Both the position numbers and the translations under genes were made by a program. From positions 1,178,001 to 1,242,000 of the forward strand of contig NZ_JAUSYH010000001.1 of NCBI RefSeq assembly GCF_030816715.1: a DNA stretch of 64,000 nucleotides. Reading direction: 5' to 3'. Shown in pieces: positions 1 through 8,231 of the stretch. The DNA comes from Streptomyces achromogenes (GTDB taxonomy: Bacteria; Actinomycetota; Actinomycetes; Streptomycetales; Streptomycetaceae). Below the pieces are notes generated by a model, which had not been told where the DNA came from, made no database searches, and saw only the letters and a program-made list of their open reading frames with translations. Position 1 is the stretch's first letter. Each line of letters starts with the position of its first letter.

Positions 1-1
1 G

Positions 2-1366
2 ACCTATGCCGAACTGGACCAGGCCGTCCGGCGGACCGCGGCCCGCCTCGACAAGTACGGGGTGCGCAAGGGCGATCGCGTGGTGATGCAGGGCGCGGCC
101 CGGCCCGAGGCCCTGATCACGCTGTTCGCGGTGACGCGGATGGGGGCGGTGCTCGTGCCGCTGCACCCGCAGGTGACCGAGGGCGAGCTCACCGTCGTCT
201 GCGAGGAAACCGCGCCGCGTGCGGTGGTGGGCGGCGATGGATTCCCGGACGGGACGGGCATCCGCCTGACGTGGGACGACCTGCACGTCGACGACGAGCC
301 GTCCGCGCCCGTCGCCGGAGAGCCCCCGACCGGCTCGGACATCGCGATCATCGCATTCACGTCCGGCACCTCGGGCCGTCCCAAGGGCGTCGCGCTGACC
401 CACGACAACCTGTACTGGAGCATGGCGGGCGGCCTGTCGCGGCTGCCCGTCGGCGAGGACGACACCGCCCTCGTCTCCACGCCGCTGGCCCACGTCGCCG
501 TGCTCGGCGGGCTTCCGCAGTACACCTGGGCACGGCGCGGGACGGTGATCCTGGCCCCGCGCTTCGACCCGGACCTGTTCATCGACCTGGTCCTCGGCCA
601 CAAGGTCACCTGTGCCTTCGCCGTGCCGGCCATGTCCGCCCTGCTGGCCCGCCACCCCCGCTTCGGCAGCGGCGACCTGGACACGCTGCGGTGGATCCTG
701 TCCGGCGGATCGCCGGCCCAGACCGCCACCCGCGAGCAGTTCCGGGCGCGCGGGATCGGTGTGGTCAACTCCTACGGGCTGACGGAGACCGCGGCCGGGG
801 TCACGTACTCCGCGCCCGACGAGACGGCTGACTCCACCGGATCGCCGGTCCCCGACGTCGAGTTGAGAGTCGTGGACGCGACCGGGTCGACCGCCCTGGC
901 CGGTTCCTCCGGTGAGATCTGGGTGCGGGGGCCGTCGGTGGCGGACGCGTACTGGACCGCCGCCGGAACGGTGCCCGTGACCGACCGGGAGGGCTGGTTC
1001 CACACCGGGGACCGCGGACGGTTCGACGCGCAGGGCCGCCTCTCGGTCGTCGGCCGGCTCAAGGACACCATCATCACCGGCGGGGAGAACGTCGATCCCG
1101 CCGAGGTCGAGAACGCCCTCGCCAACTTCCCCGGTGTCGTCGAGGTAGCCGTGTCCGGGGCGCCGGACCCGGTCTGGGGTGAGGTCGTGACCGCCTTCCT
1201 CGTCACCGACTCCGGTACGCCGACCCTGGACGACGTCCGCGGTCACCTCGACGGCCGGCTCGCCCGGCACAAGTGGCCCCGGCGCCTGTGCGTCGTCCCC
1301 GCACTGCCCCGCGGGGCCACCGGAAAGCTGCAGCGCGCGCGGCTGACGACGCTGCTGGACAACTGA
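2..1366 (+). CDS. AMP-dependent acyl-CoA synthetase/ligase, 5' end outside window
   Basis: Activates a carboxylic acid to its acyl-CoA via an acyl-AMP intermediate. The open frame runs off the left edge, so the true start is not seen; about 454 residues remain. Visible ANL-superfamily motifs in order: the P-loop-like A3 motif FTSGTSGRPKG, NSYGLTETAAG (A5), the HTGD motif with the hinge region (A7/A8), and a C-terminal GATGKLQR with the catalytic lysine (A10). It ends 73 bases before the next gene and is probably the first visible gene of a CoA-dependent catabolic operon reaching to 5831. The substrate cannot be told from the sequence. Confidence 0.93.
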   Translation, partial: TYAELDQAVRRTAARLDKYGVRKGDRVVMQGAARPEALITLFAVTRMGAVLVPLHPQVTEGELTVVCEETAPRAVVGGDGFPDGTGIRLTWDDLHVDDEPSAPVAGEPPTGSDIAIIAFTSGTSGRPKGVALTHDNLYWSMAGGLSRLPVGEDDTALVSTPLAHVAVLGGLPQYTWARRGTVILAPRFDPDLFIDLVLGHKVTCAFAVPAMSALLARHPRFGSGDLDTLRWILSGGSPAQTATREQFRARGIGVVNSYGLTETAAGVTYSAPDETADSTGSPVPDVELRVVDATGSTALAGSSGEIWVRGPSVADAYWTAAGTVPVTDREGWFHTGDRGRFDAQGRLSVVGRLKDTIITGGENVDPAEVENALANFPGVVEVAVSGAPDPVWGEVVTAFLVTDSGTPTLDDVRGHLDGRLARHKWPRRLCVVPALPRGATGKLQRARLTTLLDN

Positions 1367-1439
1367 CCCACCCTCCACACCTCCCAGAGACCGCGCCGCA
1401 GTGGGCGCCGTCTCCCCCAGCCATACCCGAGGAGACGCC

Positions 1440-2558
1440 ATGAGTGCGACCATGCGAGCCGCGCGGATGCACGCCGTCGGCGAGCCGATGAGGATCGAGG
1501 AACTCCCCGTTCCCGAGCCCGGCCCCGGTGACGTCCGCGTGGCCGTCCACGCCGTCAACATCGTTCCGAACCTGGCCAACATCCTGAACATGTGGACGAC
1601 CTGGTTCCCGCACAGCCCTCTGCCGACCCTGCCGGCGATCTTCGGACTGGACCCGGCGGGCGTGGTCGAGGCCGTGGGTGCGGGCGTCCAGGCGTTCAAG
1701 CCGGGCGACCGGGTGTACGTCAACCCGGGCCGTTCCTGCGGGTCGTGCCGGTCCTGTCGCAACAACGACTCGATCAACTGCGCCAGCTACGCCTTCGCCG
1801 GGTATTTCGGCTTCTCACCGACCGCGCTCGACCTGCTCGACCGCTACCAGGGCGGCCTCGCCGAGTACATGGTGGCGCCCGCCTACAGCCTGGTGAAGCT
1901 GCCGGACGCACTGTCGTTCAACGCAGCCGCCCGCTTCGGCTACCTCGGCACCATGTACTCCGCTCTCCGCAAGGCCGGGGCAGGCCCGGGCAAGACGATT
2001 CTGATCAACGGCATCAGCGGCACCCTGGGCATCGGCGCCGCGCTCCTCGCCCCCGCCCTGGGCCTGACCCACGTATACGGCACCGGCCGCGACAAGGACC
2101 TGCTCGACCAAGTCGGCAAGCTGGGCGGCGGCCGCCTGCGCCTGCACTCCCTCGACGACGGCCCGGTCGACGAGTGGATCCACGAACAGACCGACGGCTA
2201 CGGCGTCGACATCTACATCGACGCGCTCGGCCCCGGCGCCCCGCACGAGACCTTCCGGGCCGGCATGCGCGCCATGGCGCGCGGCGGCATCGCGGTGAAC
2301 ATCGGCGCCGTCGCCGGTGACCTGCCCATCGACATCCACCGGATGATGGACCAGCAGCTGCGGCTGATCGGCTCGGCCTGGTTCACCTCCGGCGAGGGGC
2401 AGGCCATGGCCGACATGGTCGAGGGGGGCCTGCTGGATCTCGGCCCGCTGGAACACCAGGTGTTCCCGTTGGAGCAGGTCAACGACGCCATCGGCGGAAT
2501 CGCCCGACGCAACGGCGGCTTCAGCAACTTCATCATCAGCCCGACCGCCACCGCGTGA
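1440..2558 (+). CDS. Zinc-type alcohol dehydrogenase family (MDR) protein lacking catalytic zinc ligands
   Basis: 372-residue medium-chain dehydrogenase/reductase. The start is the ATG preceded by GAGGAG six bases upstream; a longer in-frame reading from 1401 lacks such a site. The structural-zinc lobe is intact (Cys100, 103, 106, 114). The usual catalytic Cys-Gly-x-Cys-His segment is replaced by VNIVPN, the usual GHE is GLDPAG (about residues 69-74), and the third catalytic Cys position reads FGYLG. A Rossmann glycine motif (GISGTLGIG) is present. It therefore probably binds NAD(P)H without a catalytic zinc, like quinone-oxidoreductase-type members. Its place between a CoA ligase and an acyl-CoA dehydrogenase suggests a redox step in the same pathway; the substrate is unknown. 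Confidence 0.88.
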   Translation: MSATMRAARMHAVGEPMRIEELPVPEPGPGDVRVAVHAVNIVPNLANILNMWTTWFPHSPLPTLPAIFGLDPAGVVEAVGAGVQAFKPGDRVYVNPGRSCGSCRSCRNNDSINCASYAFAGYFGFSPTALDLLDRYQGGLAEYMVAPAYSLVKLPDALSFNAAARFGYLGTMYSALRKAGAGPGKTILINGISGTLGIGAALLAPALGLTHVYGTGRDKDLLDQVGKLGGGRLRLHSLDDGPVDEWIHEQTDGYGVDIYIDALGPGAPHETFRAGMRAMARGGIAVNIGAVAGDLPIDIHRMMDQQLRLIGSAWFTSGEGQAMADMVEGGLLDLGPLEHQVFPLEQVNDAIGGIARRNGGFSNFIISPTATA

Positions 2559-2594
2559 GCGACGTGACGATCTGACTGCCACCTTCTGACCGGG

Positions 2595-2623
2595 GGCCGT
2601 CGGTCCTCCCCTGACCGGCGGCC
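2595..2623 (+). terminator. Intercistronic hairpin
   Basis: An 11-bp stem (GGCCGTCGGTC paired with GACCGGCGGCC, one G-T wobble) around a 7-base loop, followed by a C/T-rich stretch. It sits between the dehydrogenase and the acyl-CoA dehydrogenase and may attenuate read-through. Confidence 0.5.
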
Positions 2624-2657
2624 TCCTCCTCTCCTCCTCCCGATCCCTGGAGACCTG

Positions 2658-3848
2658 ATGCACACCCCACACTCGCCGCGCCCGGCCGACCCCCTCGACC
2701 TGCTGGAACTCGACAGCCTGCTGACGCCGGACGAGCGCGCCGTACGCGACGCCGTGCGCACCTTCTGCGACCGGCGCGTCGAACCGCACATCGCCGAGTG
2801 GTTCGAACAGGGCGAGATTGAGGACATCCGCGGCCTCACCAAGGAGCTCGGCGAACTCGGCCTGCTGGGCATGCACCTGGAGGGCTACGGCTGCGCGGGG
2901 ATGAGCGCCGTCGACTACGGCCTGGCCTGTCTGGAACTGGAGGCCACCGACTCCGGGCTGCGTTCCCTGGTGTCGGTCCAGGGGTCGCTGGCCATGTACG
3001 CGATCCACGCCTTCGGCTCCGAGGAGCAGAAGGAGGAGTGGCTGCCGCGCCTCGCGGCGGGCACCGCCATCGGCTGCTTCGGACTCACCGAGCCCGACTC
3101 CGGCTCCGATCCCGGCAGCATGCGCACCACCGCCCGCCGAGACGGCGACGACTGGCTCCTCGACGGGCGCAAGATGTGGATCACCAACGGCTCGGTCGCC
3201 GACGTGGCCGTCGTCTGGGCCCGCACCGAGGACGGCGTACGCGGCTTCGTCGTCCCCACCGACACCCCGGGTTTCTCGGCACCCGCCCTCAAGCACAAGA
3301 TGTCACTGCGGGCCTCGGTGACCAGCGAGCTCGTGCTCGACTCGATACGACTGCCCGGATCCGCCGTGCTGCCTGAGGTACGAGGACTGCGCGGGCCGCT
3401 GTCCTGCCTCAACGAGGCGCGGTACGGCATCGCGTGGGGCGCGATGGGTGCCGCACGGTCGTCGTTCCGGGCGGCGCTGACCTACTCGGGCGACCGGGTC
3501 CAGTTCGGCCGCCCGATCAGCTCCTTCCAGCTGACCCAGGCCAAACTGACCGACATGGCACTGGAGCTGGCCAAGGGCACGCTCCTGGCCTTCCACCTGG
3601 GCCGCACCAAGGACGACCGAGGTCTGCGCCCCGAACAGGTCAGCTACGGCAAGCTCAACAACACCCGTGCCGCACTGGAGATCTGCCGCACGGCCCGCAC
3701 CGTCCTGGGCGCCAACGGCATCTCACTGGAGTACCCGGTGATCCGGCACGCCAACAACCTGGAGTCGATCCTCACCTACGAGGGCACCGTCGAGATGCAC
3801 ACCCTCATGATCGGCCAGGCGCTGACGGGGCAGGCGGCATTCCGGTGA
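2658..3848 (+). CDS. Acyl-CoA dehydrogenase, glutaryl-CoA dehydrogenase-like
   Basis: 396-residue FAD enzyme that would oxidise an acyl-CoA to its 2-enoyl-CoA, passing electrons to an electron-transfer flavoprotein (EtfA/EtfB are encoded at 60-62 kb). Seen: the N-terminal helical domain, the FAD/substrate signature CFGLTEPDSGSDPGSM in the beta domain, WITNG, the C-terminal helical domain with RVQFGRPISSFQ, and the catalytic base Glu375 in TYEGTVEMH, placed as in glutaryl-CoA dehydrogenases. The ATG follows GGAG by five bases. The last four bases overlap the GTG of the next gene, so the two are translationally coupled. The exact acyl substrate is not certain. Confidence 0.92.
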   Translation: MHTPHSPRPADPLDLLELDSLLTPDERAVRDAVRTFCDRRVEPHIAEWFEQGEIEDIRGLTKELGELGLLGMHLEGYGCAGMSAVDYGLACLELEATDSGLRSLVSVQGSLAMYAIHAFGSEEQKEEWLPRLAAGTAIGCFGLTEPDSGSDPGSMRTTARRDGDDWLLDGRKMWITNGSVADVAVVWARTEDGVRGFVVPTDTPGFSAPALKHKMSLRASVTSELVLDSIRLPGSAVLPEVRGLRGPLSCLNEARYGIAWGAMGAARSSFRAALTYSGDRVQFGRPISSFQLTQAKLTDMALELAKGTLLAFHLGRTKDDRGLRPEQVSYGKLNNTRAALEICRTARTVLGANGISLEYPVIRHANNLESILTYEGTVEMHTLMIGQALTGQAAFR

Positions 3849-4738
3849 GCGGTGCGCCCGGCGCCGACATCCGTCGGGTCGGTGTCATCGGCTGCGGTCT
3901 GATGGGCGCGGGCATCGCCGAAGTGTGCGCCCGGGCCGGGCTGGACGTGGTGGTCCACGAGGTGAGTCCGGGCGCGGCCGATGCCGGACGGGTCCGGATC
4001 ACCGCCTCGCTCGACCGGGGCGTACGGCGCGGCAAGCTCACCGGCGAGGAACACGACGCCGCACTCGCCCGGGTCCGGGTCACCCCCGACCTCACCGAGT
4101 TGGCCGACCGGGACCTGCTGGTGGAGGCGGCGACAGAGGATGAGAAGACCAAGGTCGAACTGTTCGCCGAGCTCGACCGGGTCGTCACCCGCGAGGACGC
4201 GCTGCTCGCGTCGAACACCTCGTCCCTGCCCATCATGAAACTGGGCATGGCCACCACACGCCCACAGCAGGTGATCGGGGTGCACTTCTTCAACCCGGTC
4301 CCGGTACTCGGCCTGGTGGAGATCGTGCCGTCCCTGTTGACGAGCACTCACACCCAACAGCGCGCGGAGGAGTTCGTCACCGACGTGCTCGGCAAGCAGG
4401 TGATCCGGTGCCAGGACCGGGCCGGGTTCGTGGTGAACGCCCTCCTGGTGCCGTACCTGCTCTCCGCGATCCGCATGCTGGAGTCCGGCTTCGCCTCCGC
4501 GAAGGACATCGACACCGGCATGGTCCTCGGCTGCGCCCACCCCCTGGGCCCGCTGAGACTGGCCGACCTGATCGGCCTGGACACCCTCGCCGCCATCGCC
4601 GACGCGATGTACACCGACTTCAAGGAACCGCTGCACGCCGCGCCTCCGCTGCTGCTGCGCATGGTGGAGGCCGGCCTGCTCGGACGAAAGTCCGGGCGCG
4701 GCTTCCACGACTACTCGGAATCGAAGAAGGGCGACTGA
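3845..4738 (+). CDS. 3-hydroxybutyryl-CoA dehydrogenase family protein
   Basis: 297 residues from a GTG that overlaps the preceding stop (GTGA). NAD-dependent oxidation of an L-3-hydroxyacyl-CoA to the 3-ketoacyl-CoA. Seen: the N-terminal Rossmann motif [22 protein letters not shown], the active-site histidine in [16 protein letters not shown], and the C-terminal 6-phosphogluconate-DH-like helical domain ending [14 protein letters not shown], all standard for the family and of normal length. With the ACAD upstream it gives two successive beta-oxidation-type steps. A separate enoyl-CoA hydratase and thiolase are not visible and may lie outside the window. Confidence 0.92.
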   Translation: MSGAPGADIRRVGVIGCGLMGAGIAEVCARAGLDVVVHEVSPGAADAGRVRITASLDRGVRRGKLTGEEHDAALARVRVTPDLTELADRDLLVEAATEDEKTKVELFAELDRVVTREDALLASNTSSLPIMKLGMATTRPQQVIGVHFFNPVPVLGLVEIVPSLLTSTHTQQRAEEFVTDVLGKQVIRCQDRAGFVVNALLVPYLLSAIRMLESGFASAKDIDTGMVLGCAHPLGPLRLADLIGLDTLAAIADAMYTDFKEPLHAAPPLLLRMVEAGLLGRKSGRGFHDYSESKKGD

Positions 4739-4742
4739 CCTC

Positions 4743-5831
4743 ATGGCGCAGGAAGTACGTGGCGTGATCGCACCGGGCAAGGGCGAGCCGGTGCGGGTGG
4801 AGACGATCGTCATGCCCGACCCAGGGCCCGGGGAGGCGGTCGTACGTGTCCAGGCGTGCGGGGTGTGTCATACCGACCTGCACTACAAACAGGGCGGGAT
4901 CAGCGACGAGTTCCCCTTCCTGCTCGGCCATGAGGCGGCGGGCGTGGTGGAGTCGGTCGGCGAGGGCATCACCGATGTGGCGCCCGGGGACTTCGTGATC
5001 CTCAACTGGCGTGCGGTGTGCGGGCAGTGCCGCGCCTGTCTGCGGGGGCGCCCGTGGTTCTGCTTCGACACCCGCAACGCCGAGCAGAGGATGACCCTCG
5101 CGGGCAGCGGCCGGGAGCTGTCTGCGGCCCTCGGTATCGGTGCCTTCGCCGAGAAGACCCTGGTCGCCGCCGGGCAGTGCACCAAGGTCGACCCGGCGGT
5201 CGCCCCGCAGGTGGCCGGGCTCCTCGGCTGCGGCGTGATGGCCGGCATCGGTGCCGCCATCAACACCGGCGGCGTCGGCCGCGGTGACAGCGTCGCCGTC
5301 ATCGGCTGCGGGGGTGTCGGCGCCGCGGCGATCGTCGGCTCACACCTGGCGGGCGCGGCGAAGATCATCGCGATCGACATCGACGAGCGGAAACTGGAGA
5401 CGGCCCGCACCATGGGCGCCACCCATACCGTCAACGCCAAGGAGATCGACCCCGTCGAGGCGACCCGTGAGCTGACGGGCGGCTTCGGCGCCGACGTGGT
5501 CATCGAGGCCGTGGGCCGCCCGGAGACGTACAAGCAGGCGTTCTACGCACGCGACCTCGCCGGCACCGTCGTCCTCGTCGGCGTCCCCACACCCGAGATG
5601 AAGCTCAAACTACCGCTGCTGGACGTCTTCGGTCGCGGCGGGGCGCTCAAGTCCTCCTGGTACGGCGACTGCCTGCCCTCCCGCGACTTCCCCATGCTCA
5701 TCGACCTGCACCTGCAAGGCCGCCTGCCGCTGGAGAAGTTCGTCACCGAGACCATCCAACTGGGCGAGGTGGAGTCTGCGTTCCAGCGGATGCATCACGG
5801 CGACGTGCTGCGCTCGGTGGTGGTGCTGTGA
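4743..5831 (+). CDS. mscR: S-(hydroxymethyl)mycothiol dehydrogenase (mycothiol-dependent formaldehyde dehydrogenase)
   Basis: 362-residue zinc MDR enzyme, four bases after the preceding stop. Oxidises the formaldehyde-mycothiol adduct with NAD+. Catalytic zinc ligands are present (Cys39 in [16 protein letters not shown]), as is the structural zinc knot [15 protein letters not shown] and a GCGGVGAAA Rossmann loop. The N-terminus ([20 protein letters not shown]) and [14 protein letters not shown] are characteristic of the MscR group. Many actinomycetes place a metallo-beta-lactamase-fold hydrolase directly after it; here none follows. Co-transcription with the CoA pathway suggests that formaldehyde, or a similar aldehyde, is released there, but that is inference. 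Confidence 0.9.
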   Translation: MAQEVRGVIAPGKGEPVRVETIVMPDPGPGEAVVRVQACGVCHTDLHYKQGGISDEFPFLLGHEAAGVVESVGEGITDVAPGDFVILNWRAVCGQCRACLRGRPWFCFDTRNAEQRMTLAGSGRELSAALGIGAFAEKTLVAAGQCTKVDPAVAPQVAGLLGCGVMAGIGAAINTGGVGRGDSVAVIGCGGVGAAAIVGSHLAGAAKIIAIDIDERKLETARTMGATHTVNAKEIDPVEATRELTGGFGADVVIEAVGRPETYKQAFYARDLAGTVVLVGVPTPEMKLKLPLLDVFGRGGALKSSWYGDCLPSRDFPMLIDLHLQGRLPLEKFVTETIQLGEVESAFQRMHHGDVLRSVVVL

Positions 5832-6492
5832 CGATGGGGCTCTGCCGGGGGCCACCCCAGGACGACCCCAGCGCGGGAGCGCCATCCCAGCACCCGAGGG
5901 CTCAGACACCCCTCGGCACTCCTATGCGGCTTGCCCGCAGGCGCCCGCGCTTGTCTTCTCCGAGAGCTGGGCGCCATGTCGAGGGGCACGGGCCGCACGC
6001 CGGGTCGGTGAACATCGGCGAGTACCAGCGCGTCTCAGGGCCGGATAAACGGGCTGCGCAGCTCCGGCGGCGCCAGCAGGGCGCCGCGGCGGCGGGATCG
6101 TTCCAGCCAGTCGACGCGTGTCTGGCGGGCCAGGGGGAGCGCGTGCACGACCGGCCGGGGCAAGTAGTACTGGAAGTTCCCGCCCCGTGCCCGTCAGAGG
6201 GTGCGGGGCCCTCTCACCGCTGCCCGCCTCATTCCCTTGCTGTTACAGGGGCACGGCTACGTCGGTCGCATCAACTTTGTGGCCAGCTTCACCATGTAGA
6301 CCGAGTTCGATCACGGCACACAACATCGTCGTGCTCCTGCCACTACAGGCACCAGGGCGCCGCGGTGGAAATAGGGCTTGATCGCTTCCGGCTGTCGGAG
6401 ACTGAGGGCTGCCGCTGTTGCTCATGGCGGACACGGCCGGCTCCTGAGGAAGCGGTCCTGGACGACTAGGCCGACAGACGATGCCTGATCCT
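5832..6492. other. Gap with little coding evidence, holds one gene fragment
   Basis: About 660 bases between the formaldehyde dehydrogenase and the GNAT gene. The open frames present lack start-site and codon-position signals. The only convincing trace is the short reverse-strand fragment at 6035-6193. Confidence 0.5.
6035..6193 (-). pseudogene. Remnant of a protein C-terminus
   Basis: Reading the minus strand, 52 codons with good GC-rich third positions run from just after an in-frame TGA to a stop at 6035, with no start codon. The peptide contains FQYYLPRPVVHALPLAR and ends LRSPFIRP. It reads like the C-terminus of a real protein whose upstream part is lost. I do not recognise the family. 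Confidence 0.35.
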
Positions 6493-6948
6493 TCAGGACG
6501 ATGCTTCTACCGGTGGGCGCACCATGTCACCGGGGTAACTGCAATCCCCTGACATTTCGTCGGGTTCAGGGACGTATGTAAATCCGAGCTTAAGCCACAC
6601 TCCGTACAGCTCCCGGTCCCACGCAGACAAGATGATCTCTTGATCGGGCACCCGAGCAAACAACTCATCGACCAAAGCTCGTGCCACTCCCCTTTGTCGG
6701 AACTCGGGAGAAACGTGGAGCTCATAAAGCCTGACGTAGCCGGGCTCGCCGCCTGCCGCGCGCTGCAGACTGGAGTGAAGCCATCCCATACGCACGTCTT
6801 GGTCGGAATCCTCTGCGATCAGGGCGTGCAGCGCCTCCGCCAGGGAGGCGGCCCCCTCCTGCTTCTCGACGGTGACCGTCCAGCCCTCGGTGTTGTTGCT
6901 CATCCATTCGACGTCGGCTGGATGAGCGTCACGGACCCTGATCTTCAT
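6493..6948 (-). CDS. GNAT family N-acetyltransferase
   Basis: 151 residues. Acetyl-CoA-dependent N-acetyltransferase of unknown substrate. Motif A is clear (YELHVSPEFRQRGVARALVDEL, pyrophosphate-binding QRGVAR), followed by the beta5/alpha4 region ending LYGVWLKLGF. A TAGGCT -10 box lies seven bases before the ATG, so the mRNA is probably leaderless. Codon use is less GC-biased than in neighbours, and the gene stands alone between two geneless stretches, fitting acquired DNA. Confidence 0.85.
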   Translation of the reverse strand: MKIRVRDAHPADVEWMSNNTEGWTVTVEKQEGAASLAEALHALIAEDSDQDVRMGWLHSSLQRAAGGEPGYVRLYELHVSPEFRQRGVARALVDELFARVPDQEIILSAWDRELYGVWLKLGFTYVPEPDEMSGDCSYPGDMVRPPVEASS

Positions 6949-7371
6949 GCTTCATAGCCTACGACTGCGCCTCTAGTGGCCATCATGGCCGTGTGAGCCT
7001 GACCAAGTGGCCGACCTCTCGGGCAAAGTAGCGATCGAGACGCATGAGACTGTCTCGTGCGGGTTCCCGATGCGGCGTTCGTAGTAGTTACGGGAGTACG
7101 GATCGACGCCCACATGGACGTCACACGCGACAGCGATGCAGCCGTGGTCTTGCACAGGCCGAGATGGCCAGTTCAGTTGCCGGTGTCCAGCCAGTCGATC
7201 CGGCCGTAACCGCTCCCGCACTCACGCGTCCCAGTCGCGCTGGGAGGAAAACGCACCCCGGTACGGACGGATGAGCGGGTGCGATCGCAAATCAGGCACC
7301 CGAGAGAGTCACAGGCACACGGACTCCTTCGAGGCACCGACCGCATCGTGCGCGCCAGCGCGTTCGACCTC

Positions 7372-7413
7372 ACGTCGAAGCCGCACCAAAGCGCTCCGGT
7401 GCGGCTTCGACGT
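7372..7413. repeat. Perfect 16-bp inverted repeat, 10-base loop
   Basis: ACGTCGAAGCCGCACC is followed by a 10-base loop and its exact reverse complement. There is no U-tract. It could be a factor-independent-type terminator or a relic of a mobile element; no neighbouring gene end explains it. Confidence 0.6.
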
Positions 7414-7930
7414 CTCACGGATCCGGGCAGAGACCCCGCCAGGACGGACCTCGGCGGGGCCTCGCCATATCACCCGCGTATCACACAGCCATCACCAACT
7501 GGGCAGACGCTCTCGGACCAAGAGGCTCCGACCTGCAATTTCATGCCCGCAGTGGACTGGCATAGACGCCCCTGGACGGTCTCTACAACCTGTGCCAGGT
7601 GGGACCGTCAACGCGGGGCAGGCGGATGCGGCCACTCCAACAGAGCCACCGCCCCGAGATCGGCATCAGTCAAGATCCGGACCAGTCCCGGGCCGGCGGT
7701 CCCGGCAACGTTCCCACGGCTGCCATATTCGCAGGTCAGCGAGCTGCTTGCGCTGTACCACCAGCAGACGAAGAATCTGCTGGGGCGAACGCGCACCACA
7801 CCCAGGCGCAGCGCTTTGTCCGTGCCCGCAGAGCCGAGCGGCAAAGCCGGGTCGGCCTATCCAGTCAGGTCGCCTACCGCGCAACGGCCCTGAGCCGATC
7901 AGCCCCAAGATGTCCGAGTTCAACGGAGCG

Positions 7931-8010
7931 TAGTCAGCACCAAGTCAGCACGGGACAGGTGAAGACGGGTGATGACGTGGGCTTTTAGTCAGCACCAAAC
8001 CAGCACGGGA
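7931..8010. repeat. 25-bp direct repeat pair, 55-bp pitch
   Basis: Copies at 7931-7955 and 7986-8010 match at 23 of 25 positions. Each contains an internal TCAGCAC-type duplication, and a further partial copy (GTCAGCACCG) follows at 8010-8019. No gene overlaps convincingly. Arm-type recombinase sites of a lost integrative element are one possible reading. Confidence 0.55.
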
Positions 8011-8231
8011 GTCAGCACCGCACCGTCAAATCACCCTGAACTGCGCGTCCCGGACGGCACTCGTTTCGACAACATCGATCCCCTGAACCGCCTTTCCGCG
8101 AGCCGGCATGGTGGCCGCACGCATAGCGAACCCTCGAACTATGTTGCCCCGCCACATGTGCGCCTGACCTGCGGATTCCTACGGTGTGGCGACACGCAAA
8201 CGTCCCCGTCACACCCCAGGAAGTGGTGCCG

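Larger units (their letters stand above)
6949..8231. other. About 1.3 kb without a supportable gene
   Basis: Several overlapping open frames exist on both strands, but none shows recognisable domains, third-position bias and a ribosome site together. The stretch holds a 16-bp-stem hairpin (7372-7413), a 25-bp direct repeat (7931-8010), and near 7215-7260 (minus strand) sequence vaguely like a tRNA 3' half that cannot be folded into a tRNA. The last roughly 150 bases are probably the promoter region of the MFS gene. It resembles decayed mobile or integrated DNA. Confidence 0.45.

Noticed and set aside
5828..6469. 213-codon plus-strand frame overlapping the mscR stop
   Set aside because: Poor codon bias after the overlap and it runs over the minus-strand gene fragment; no homology recognised.
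7215..7262. tRNA-like 3' half on the minus strand (translates to VRTGVRFPPSA, as reading frames through tRNA genes often do)
   Set aside because: No matching acceptor, D-arm or anticodon stem can be formed upstream and the T-loop is not canonical. At best a relic.
7136..7988. Overlapping plus-strand frames of up to 265 codons
   Set aside because: No third-position GC bias, no domain, no ribosome site; competing frames on both strands are equally long.
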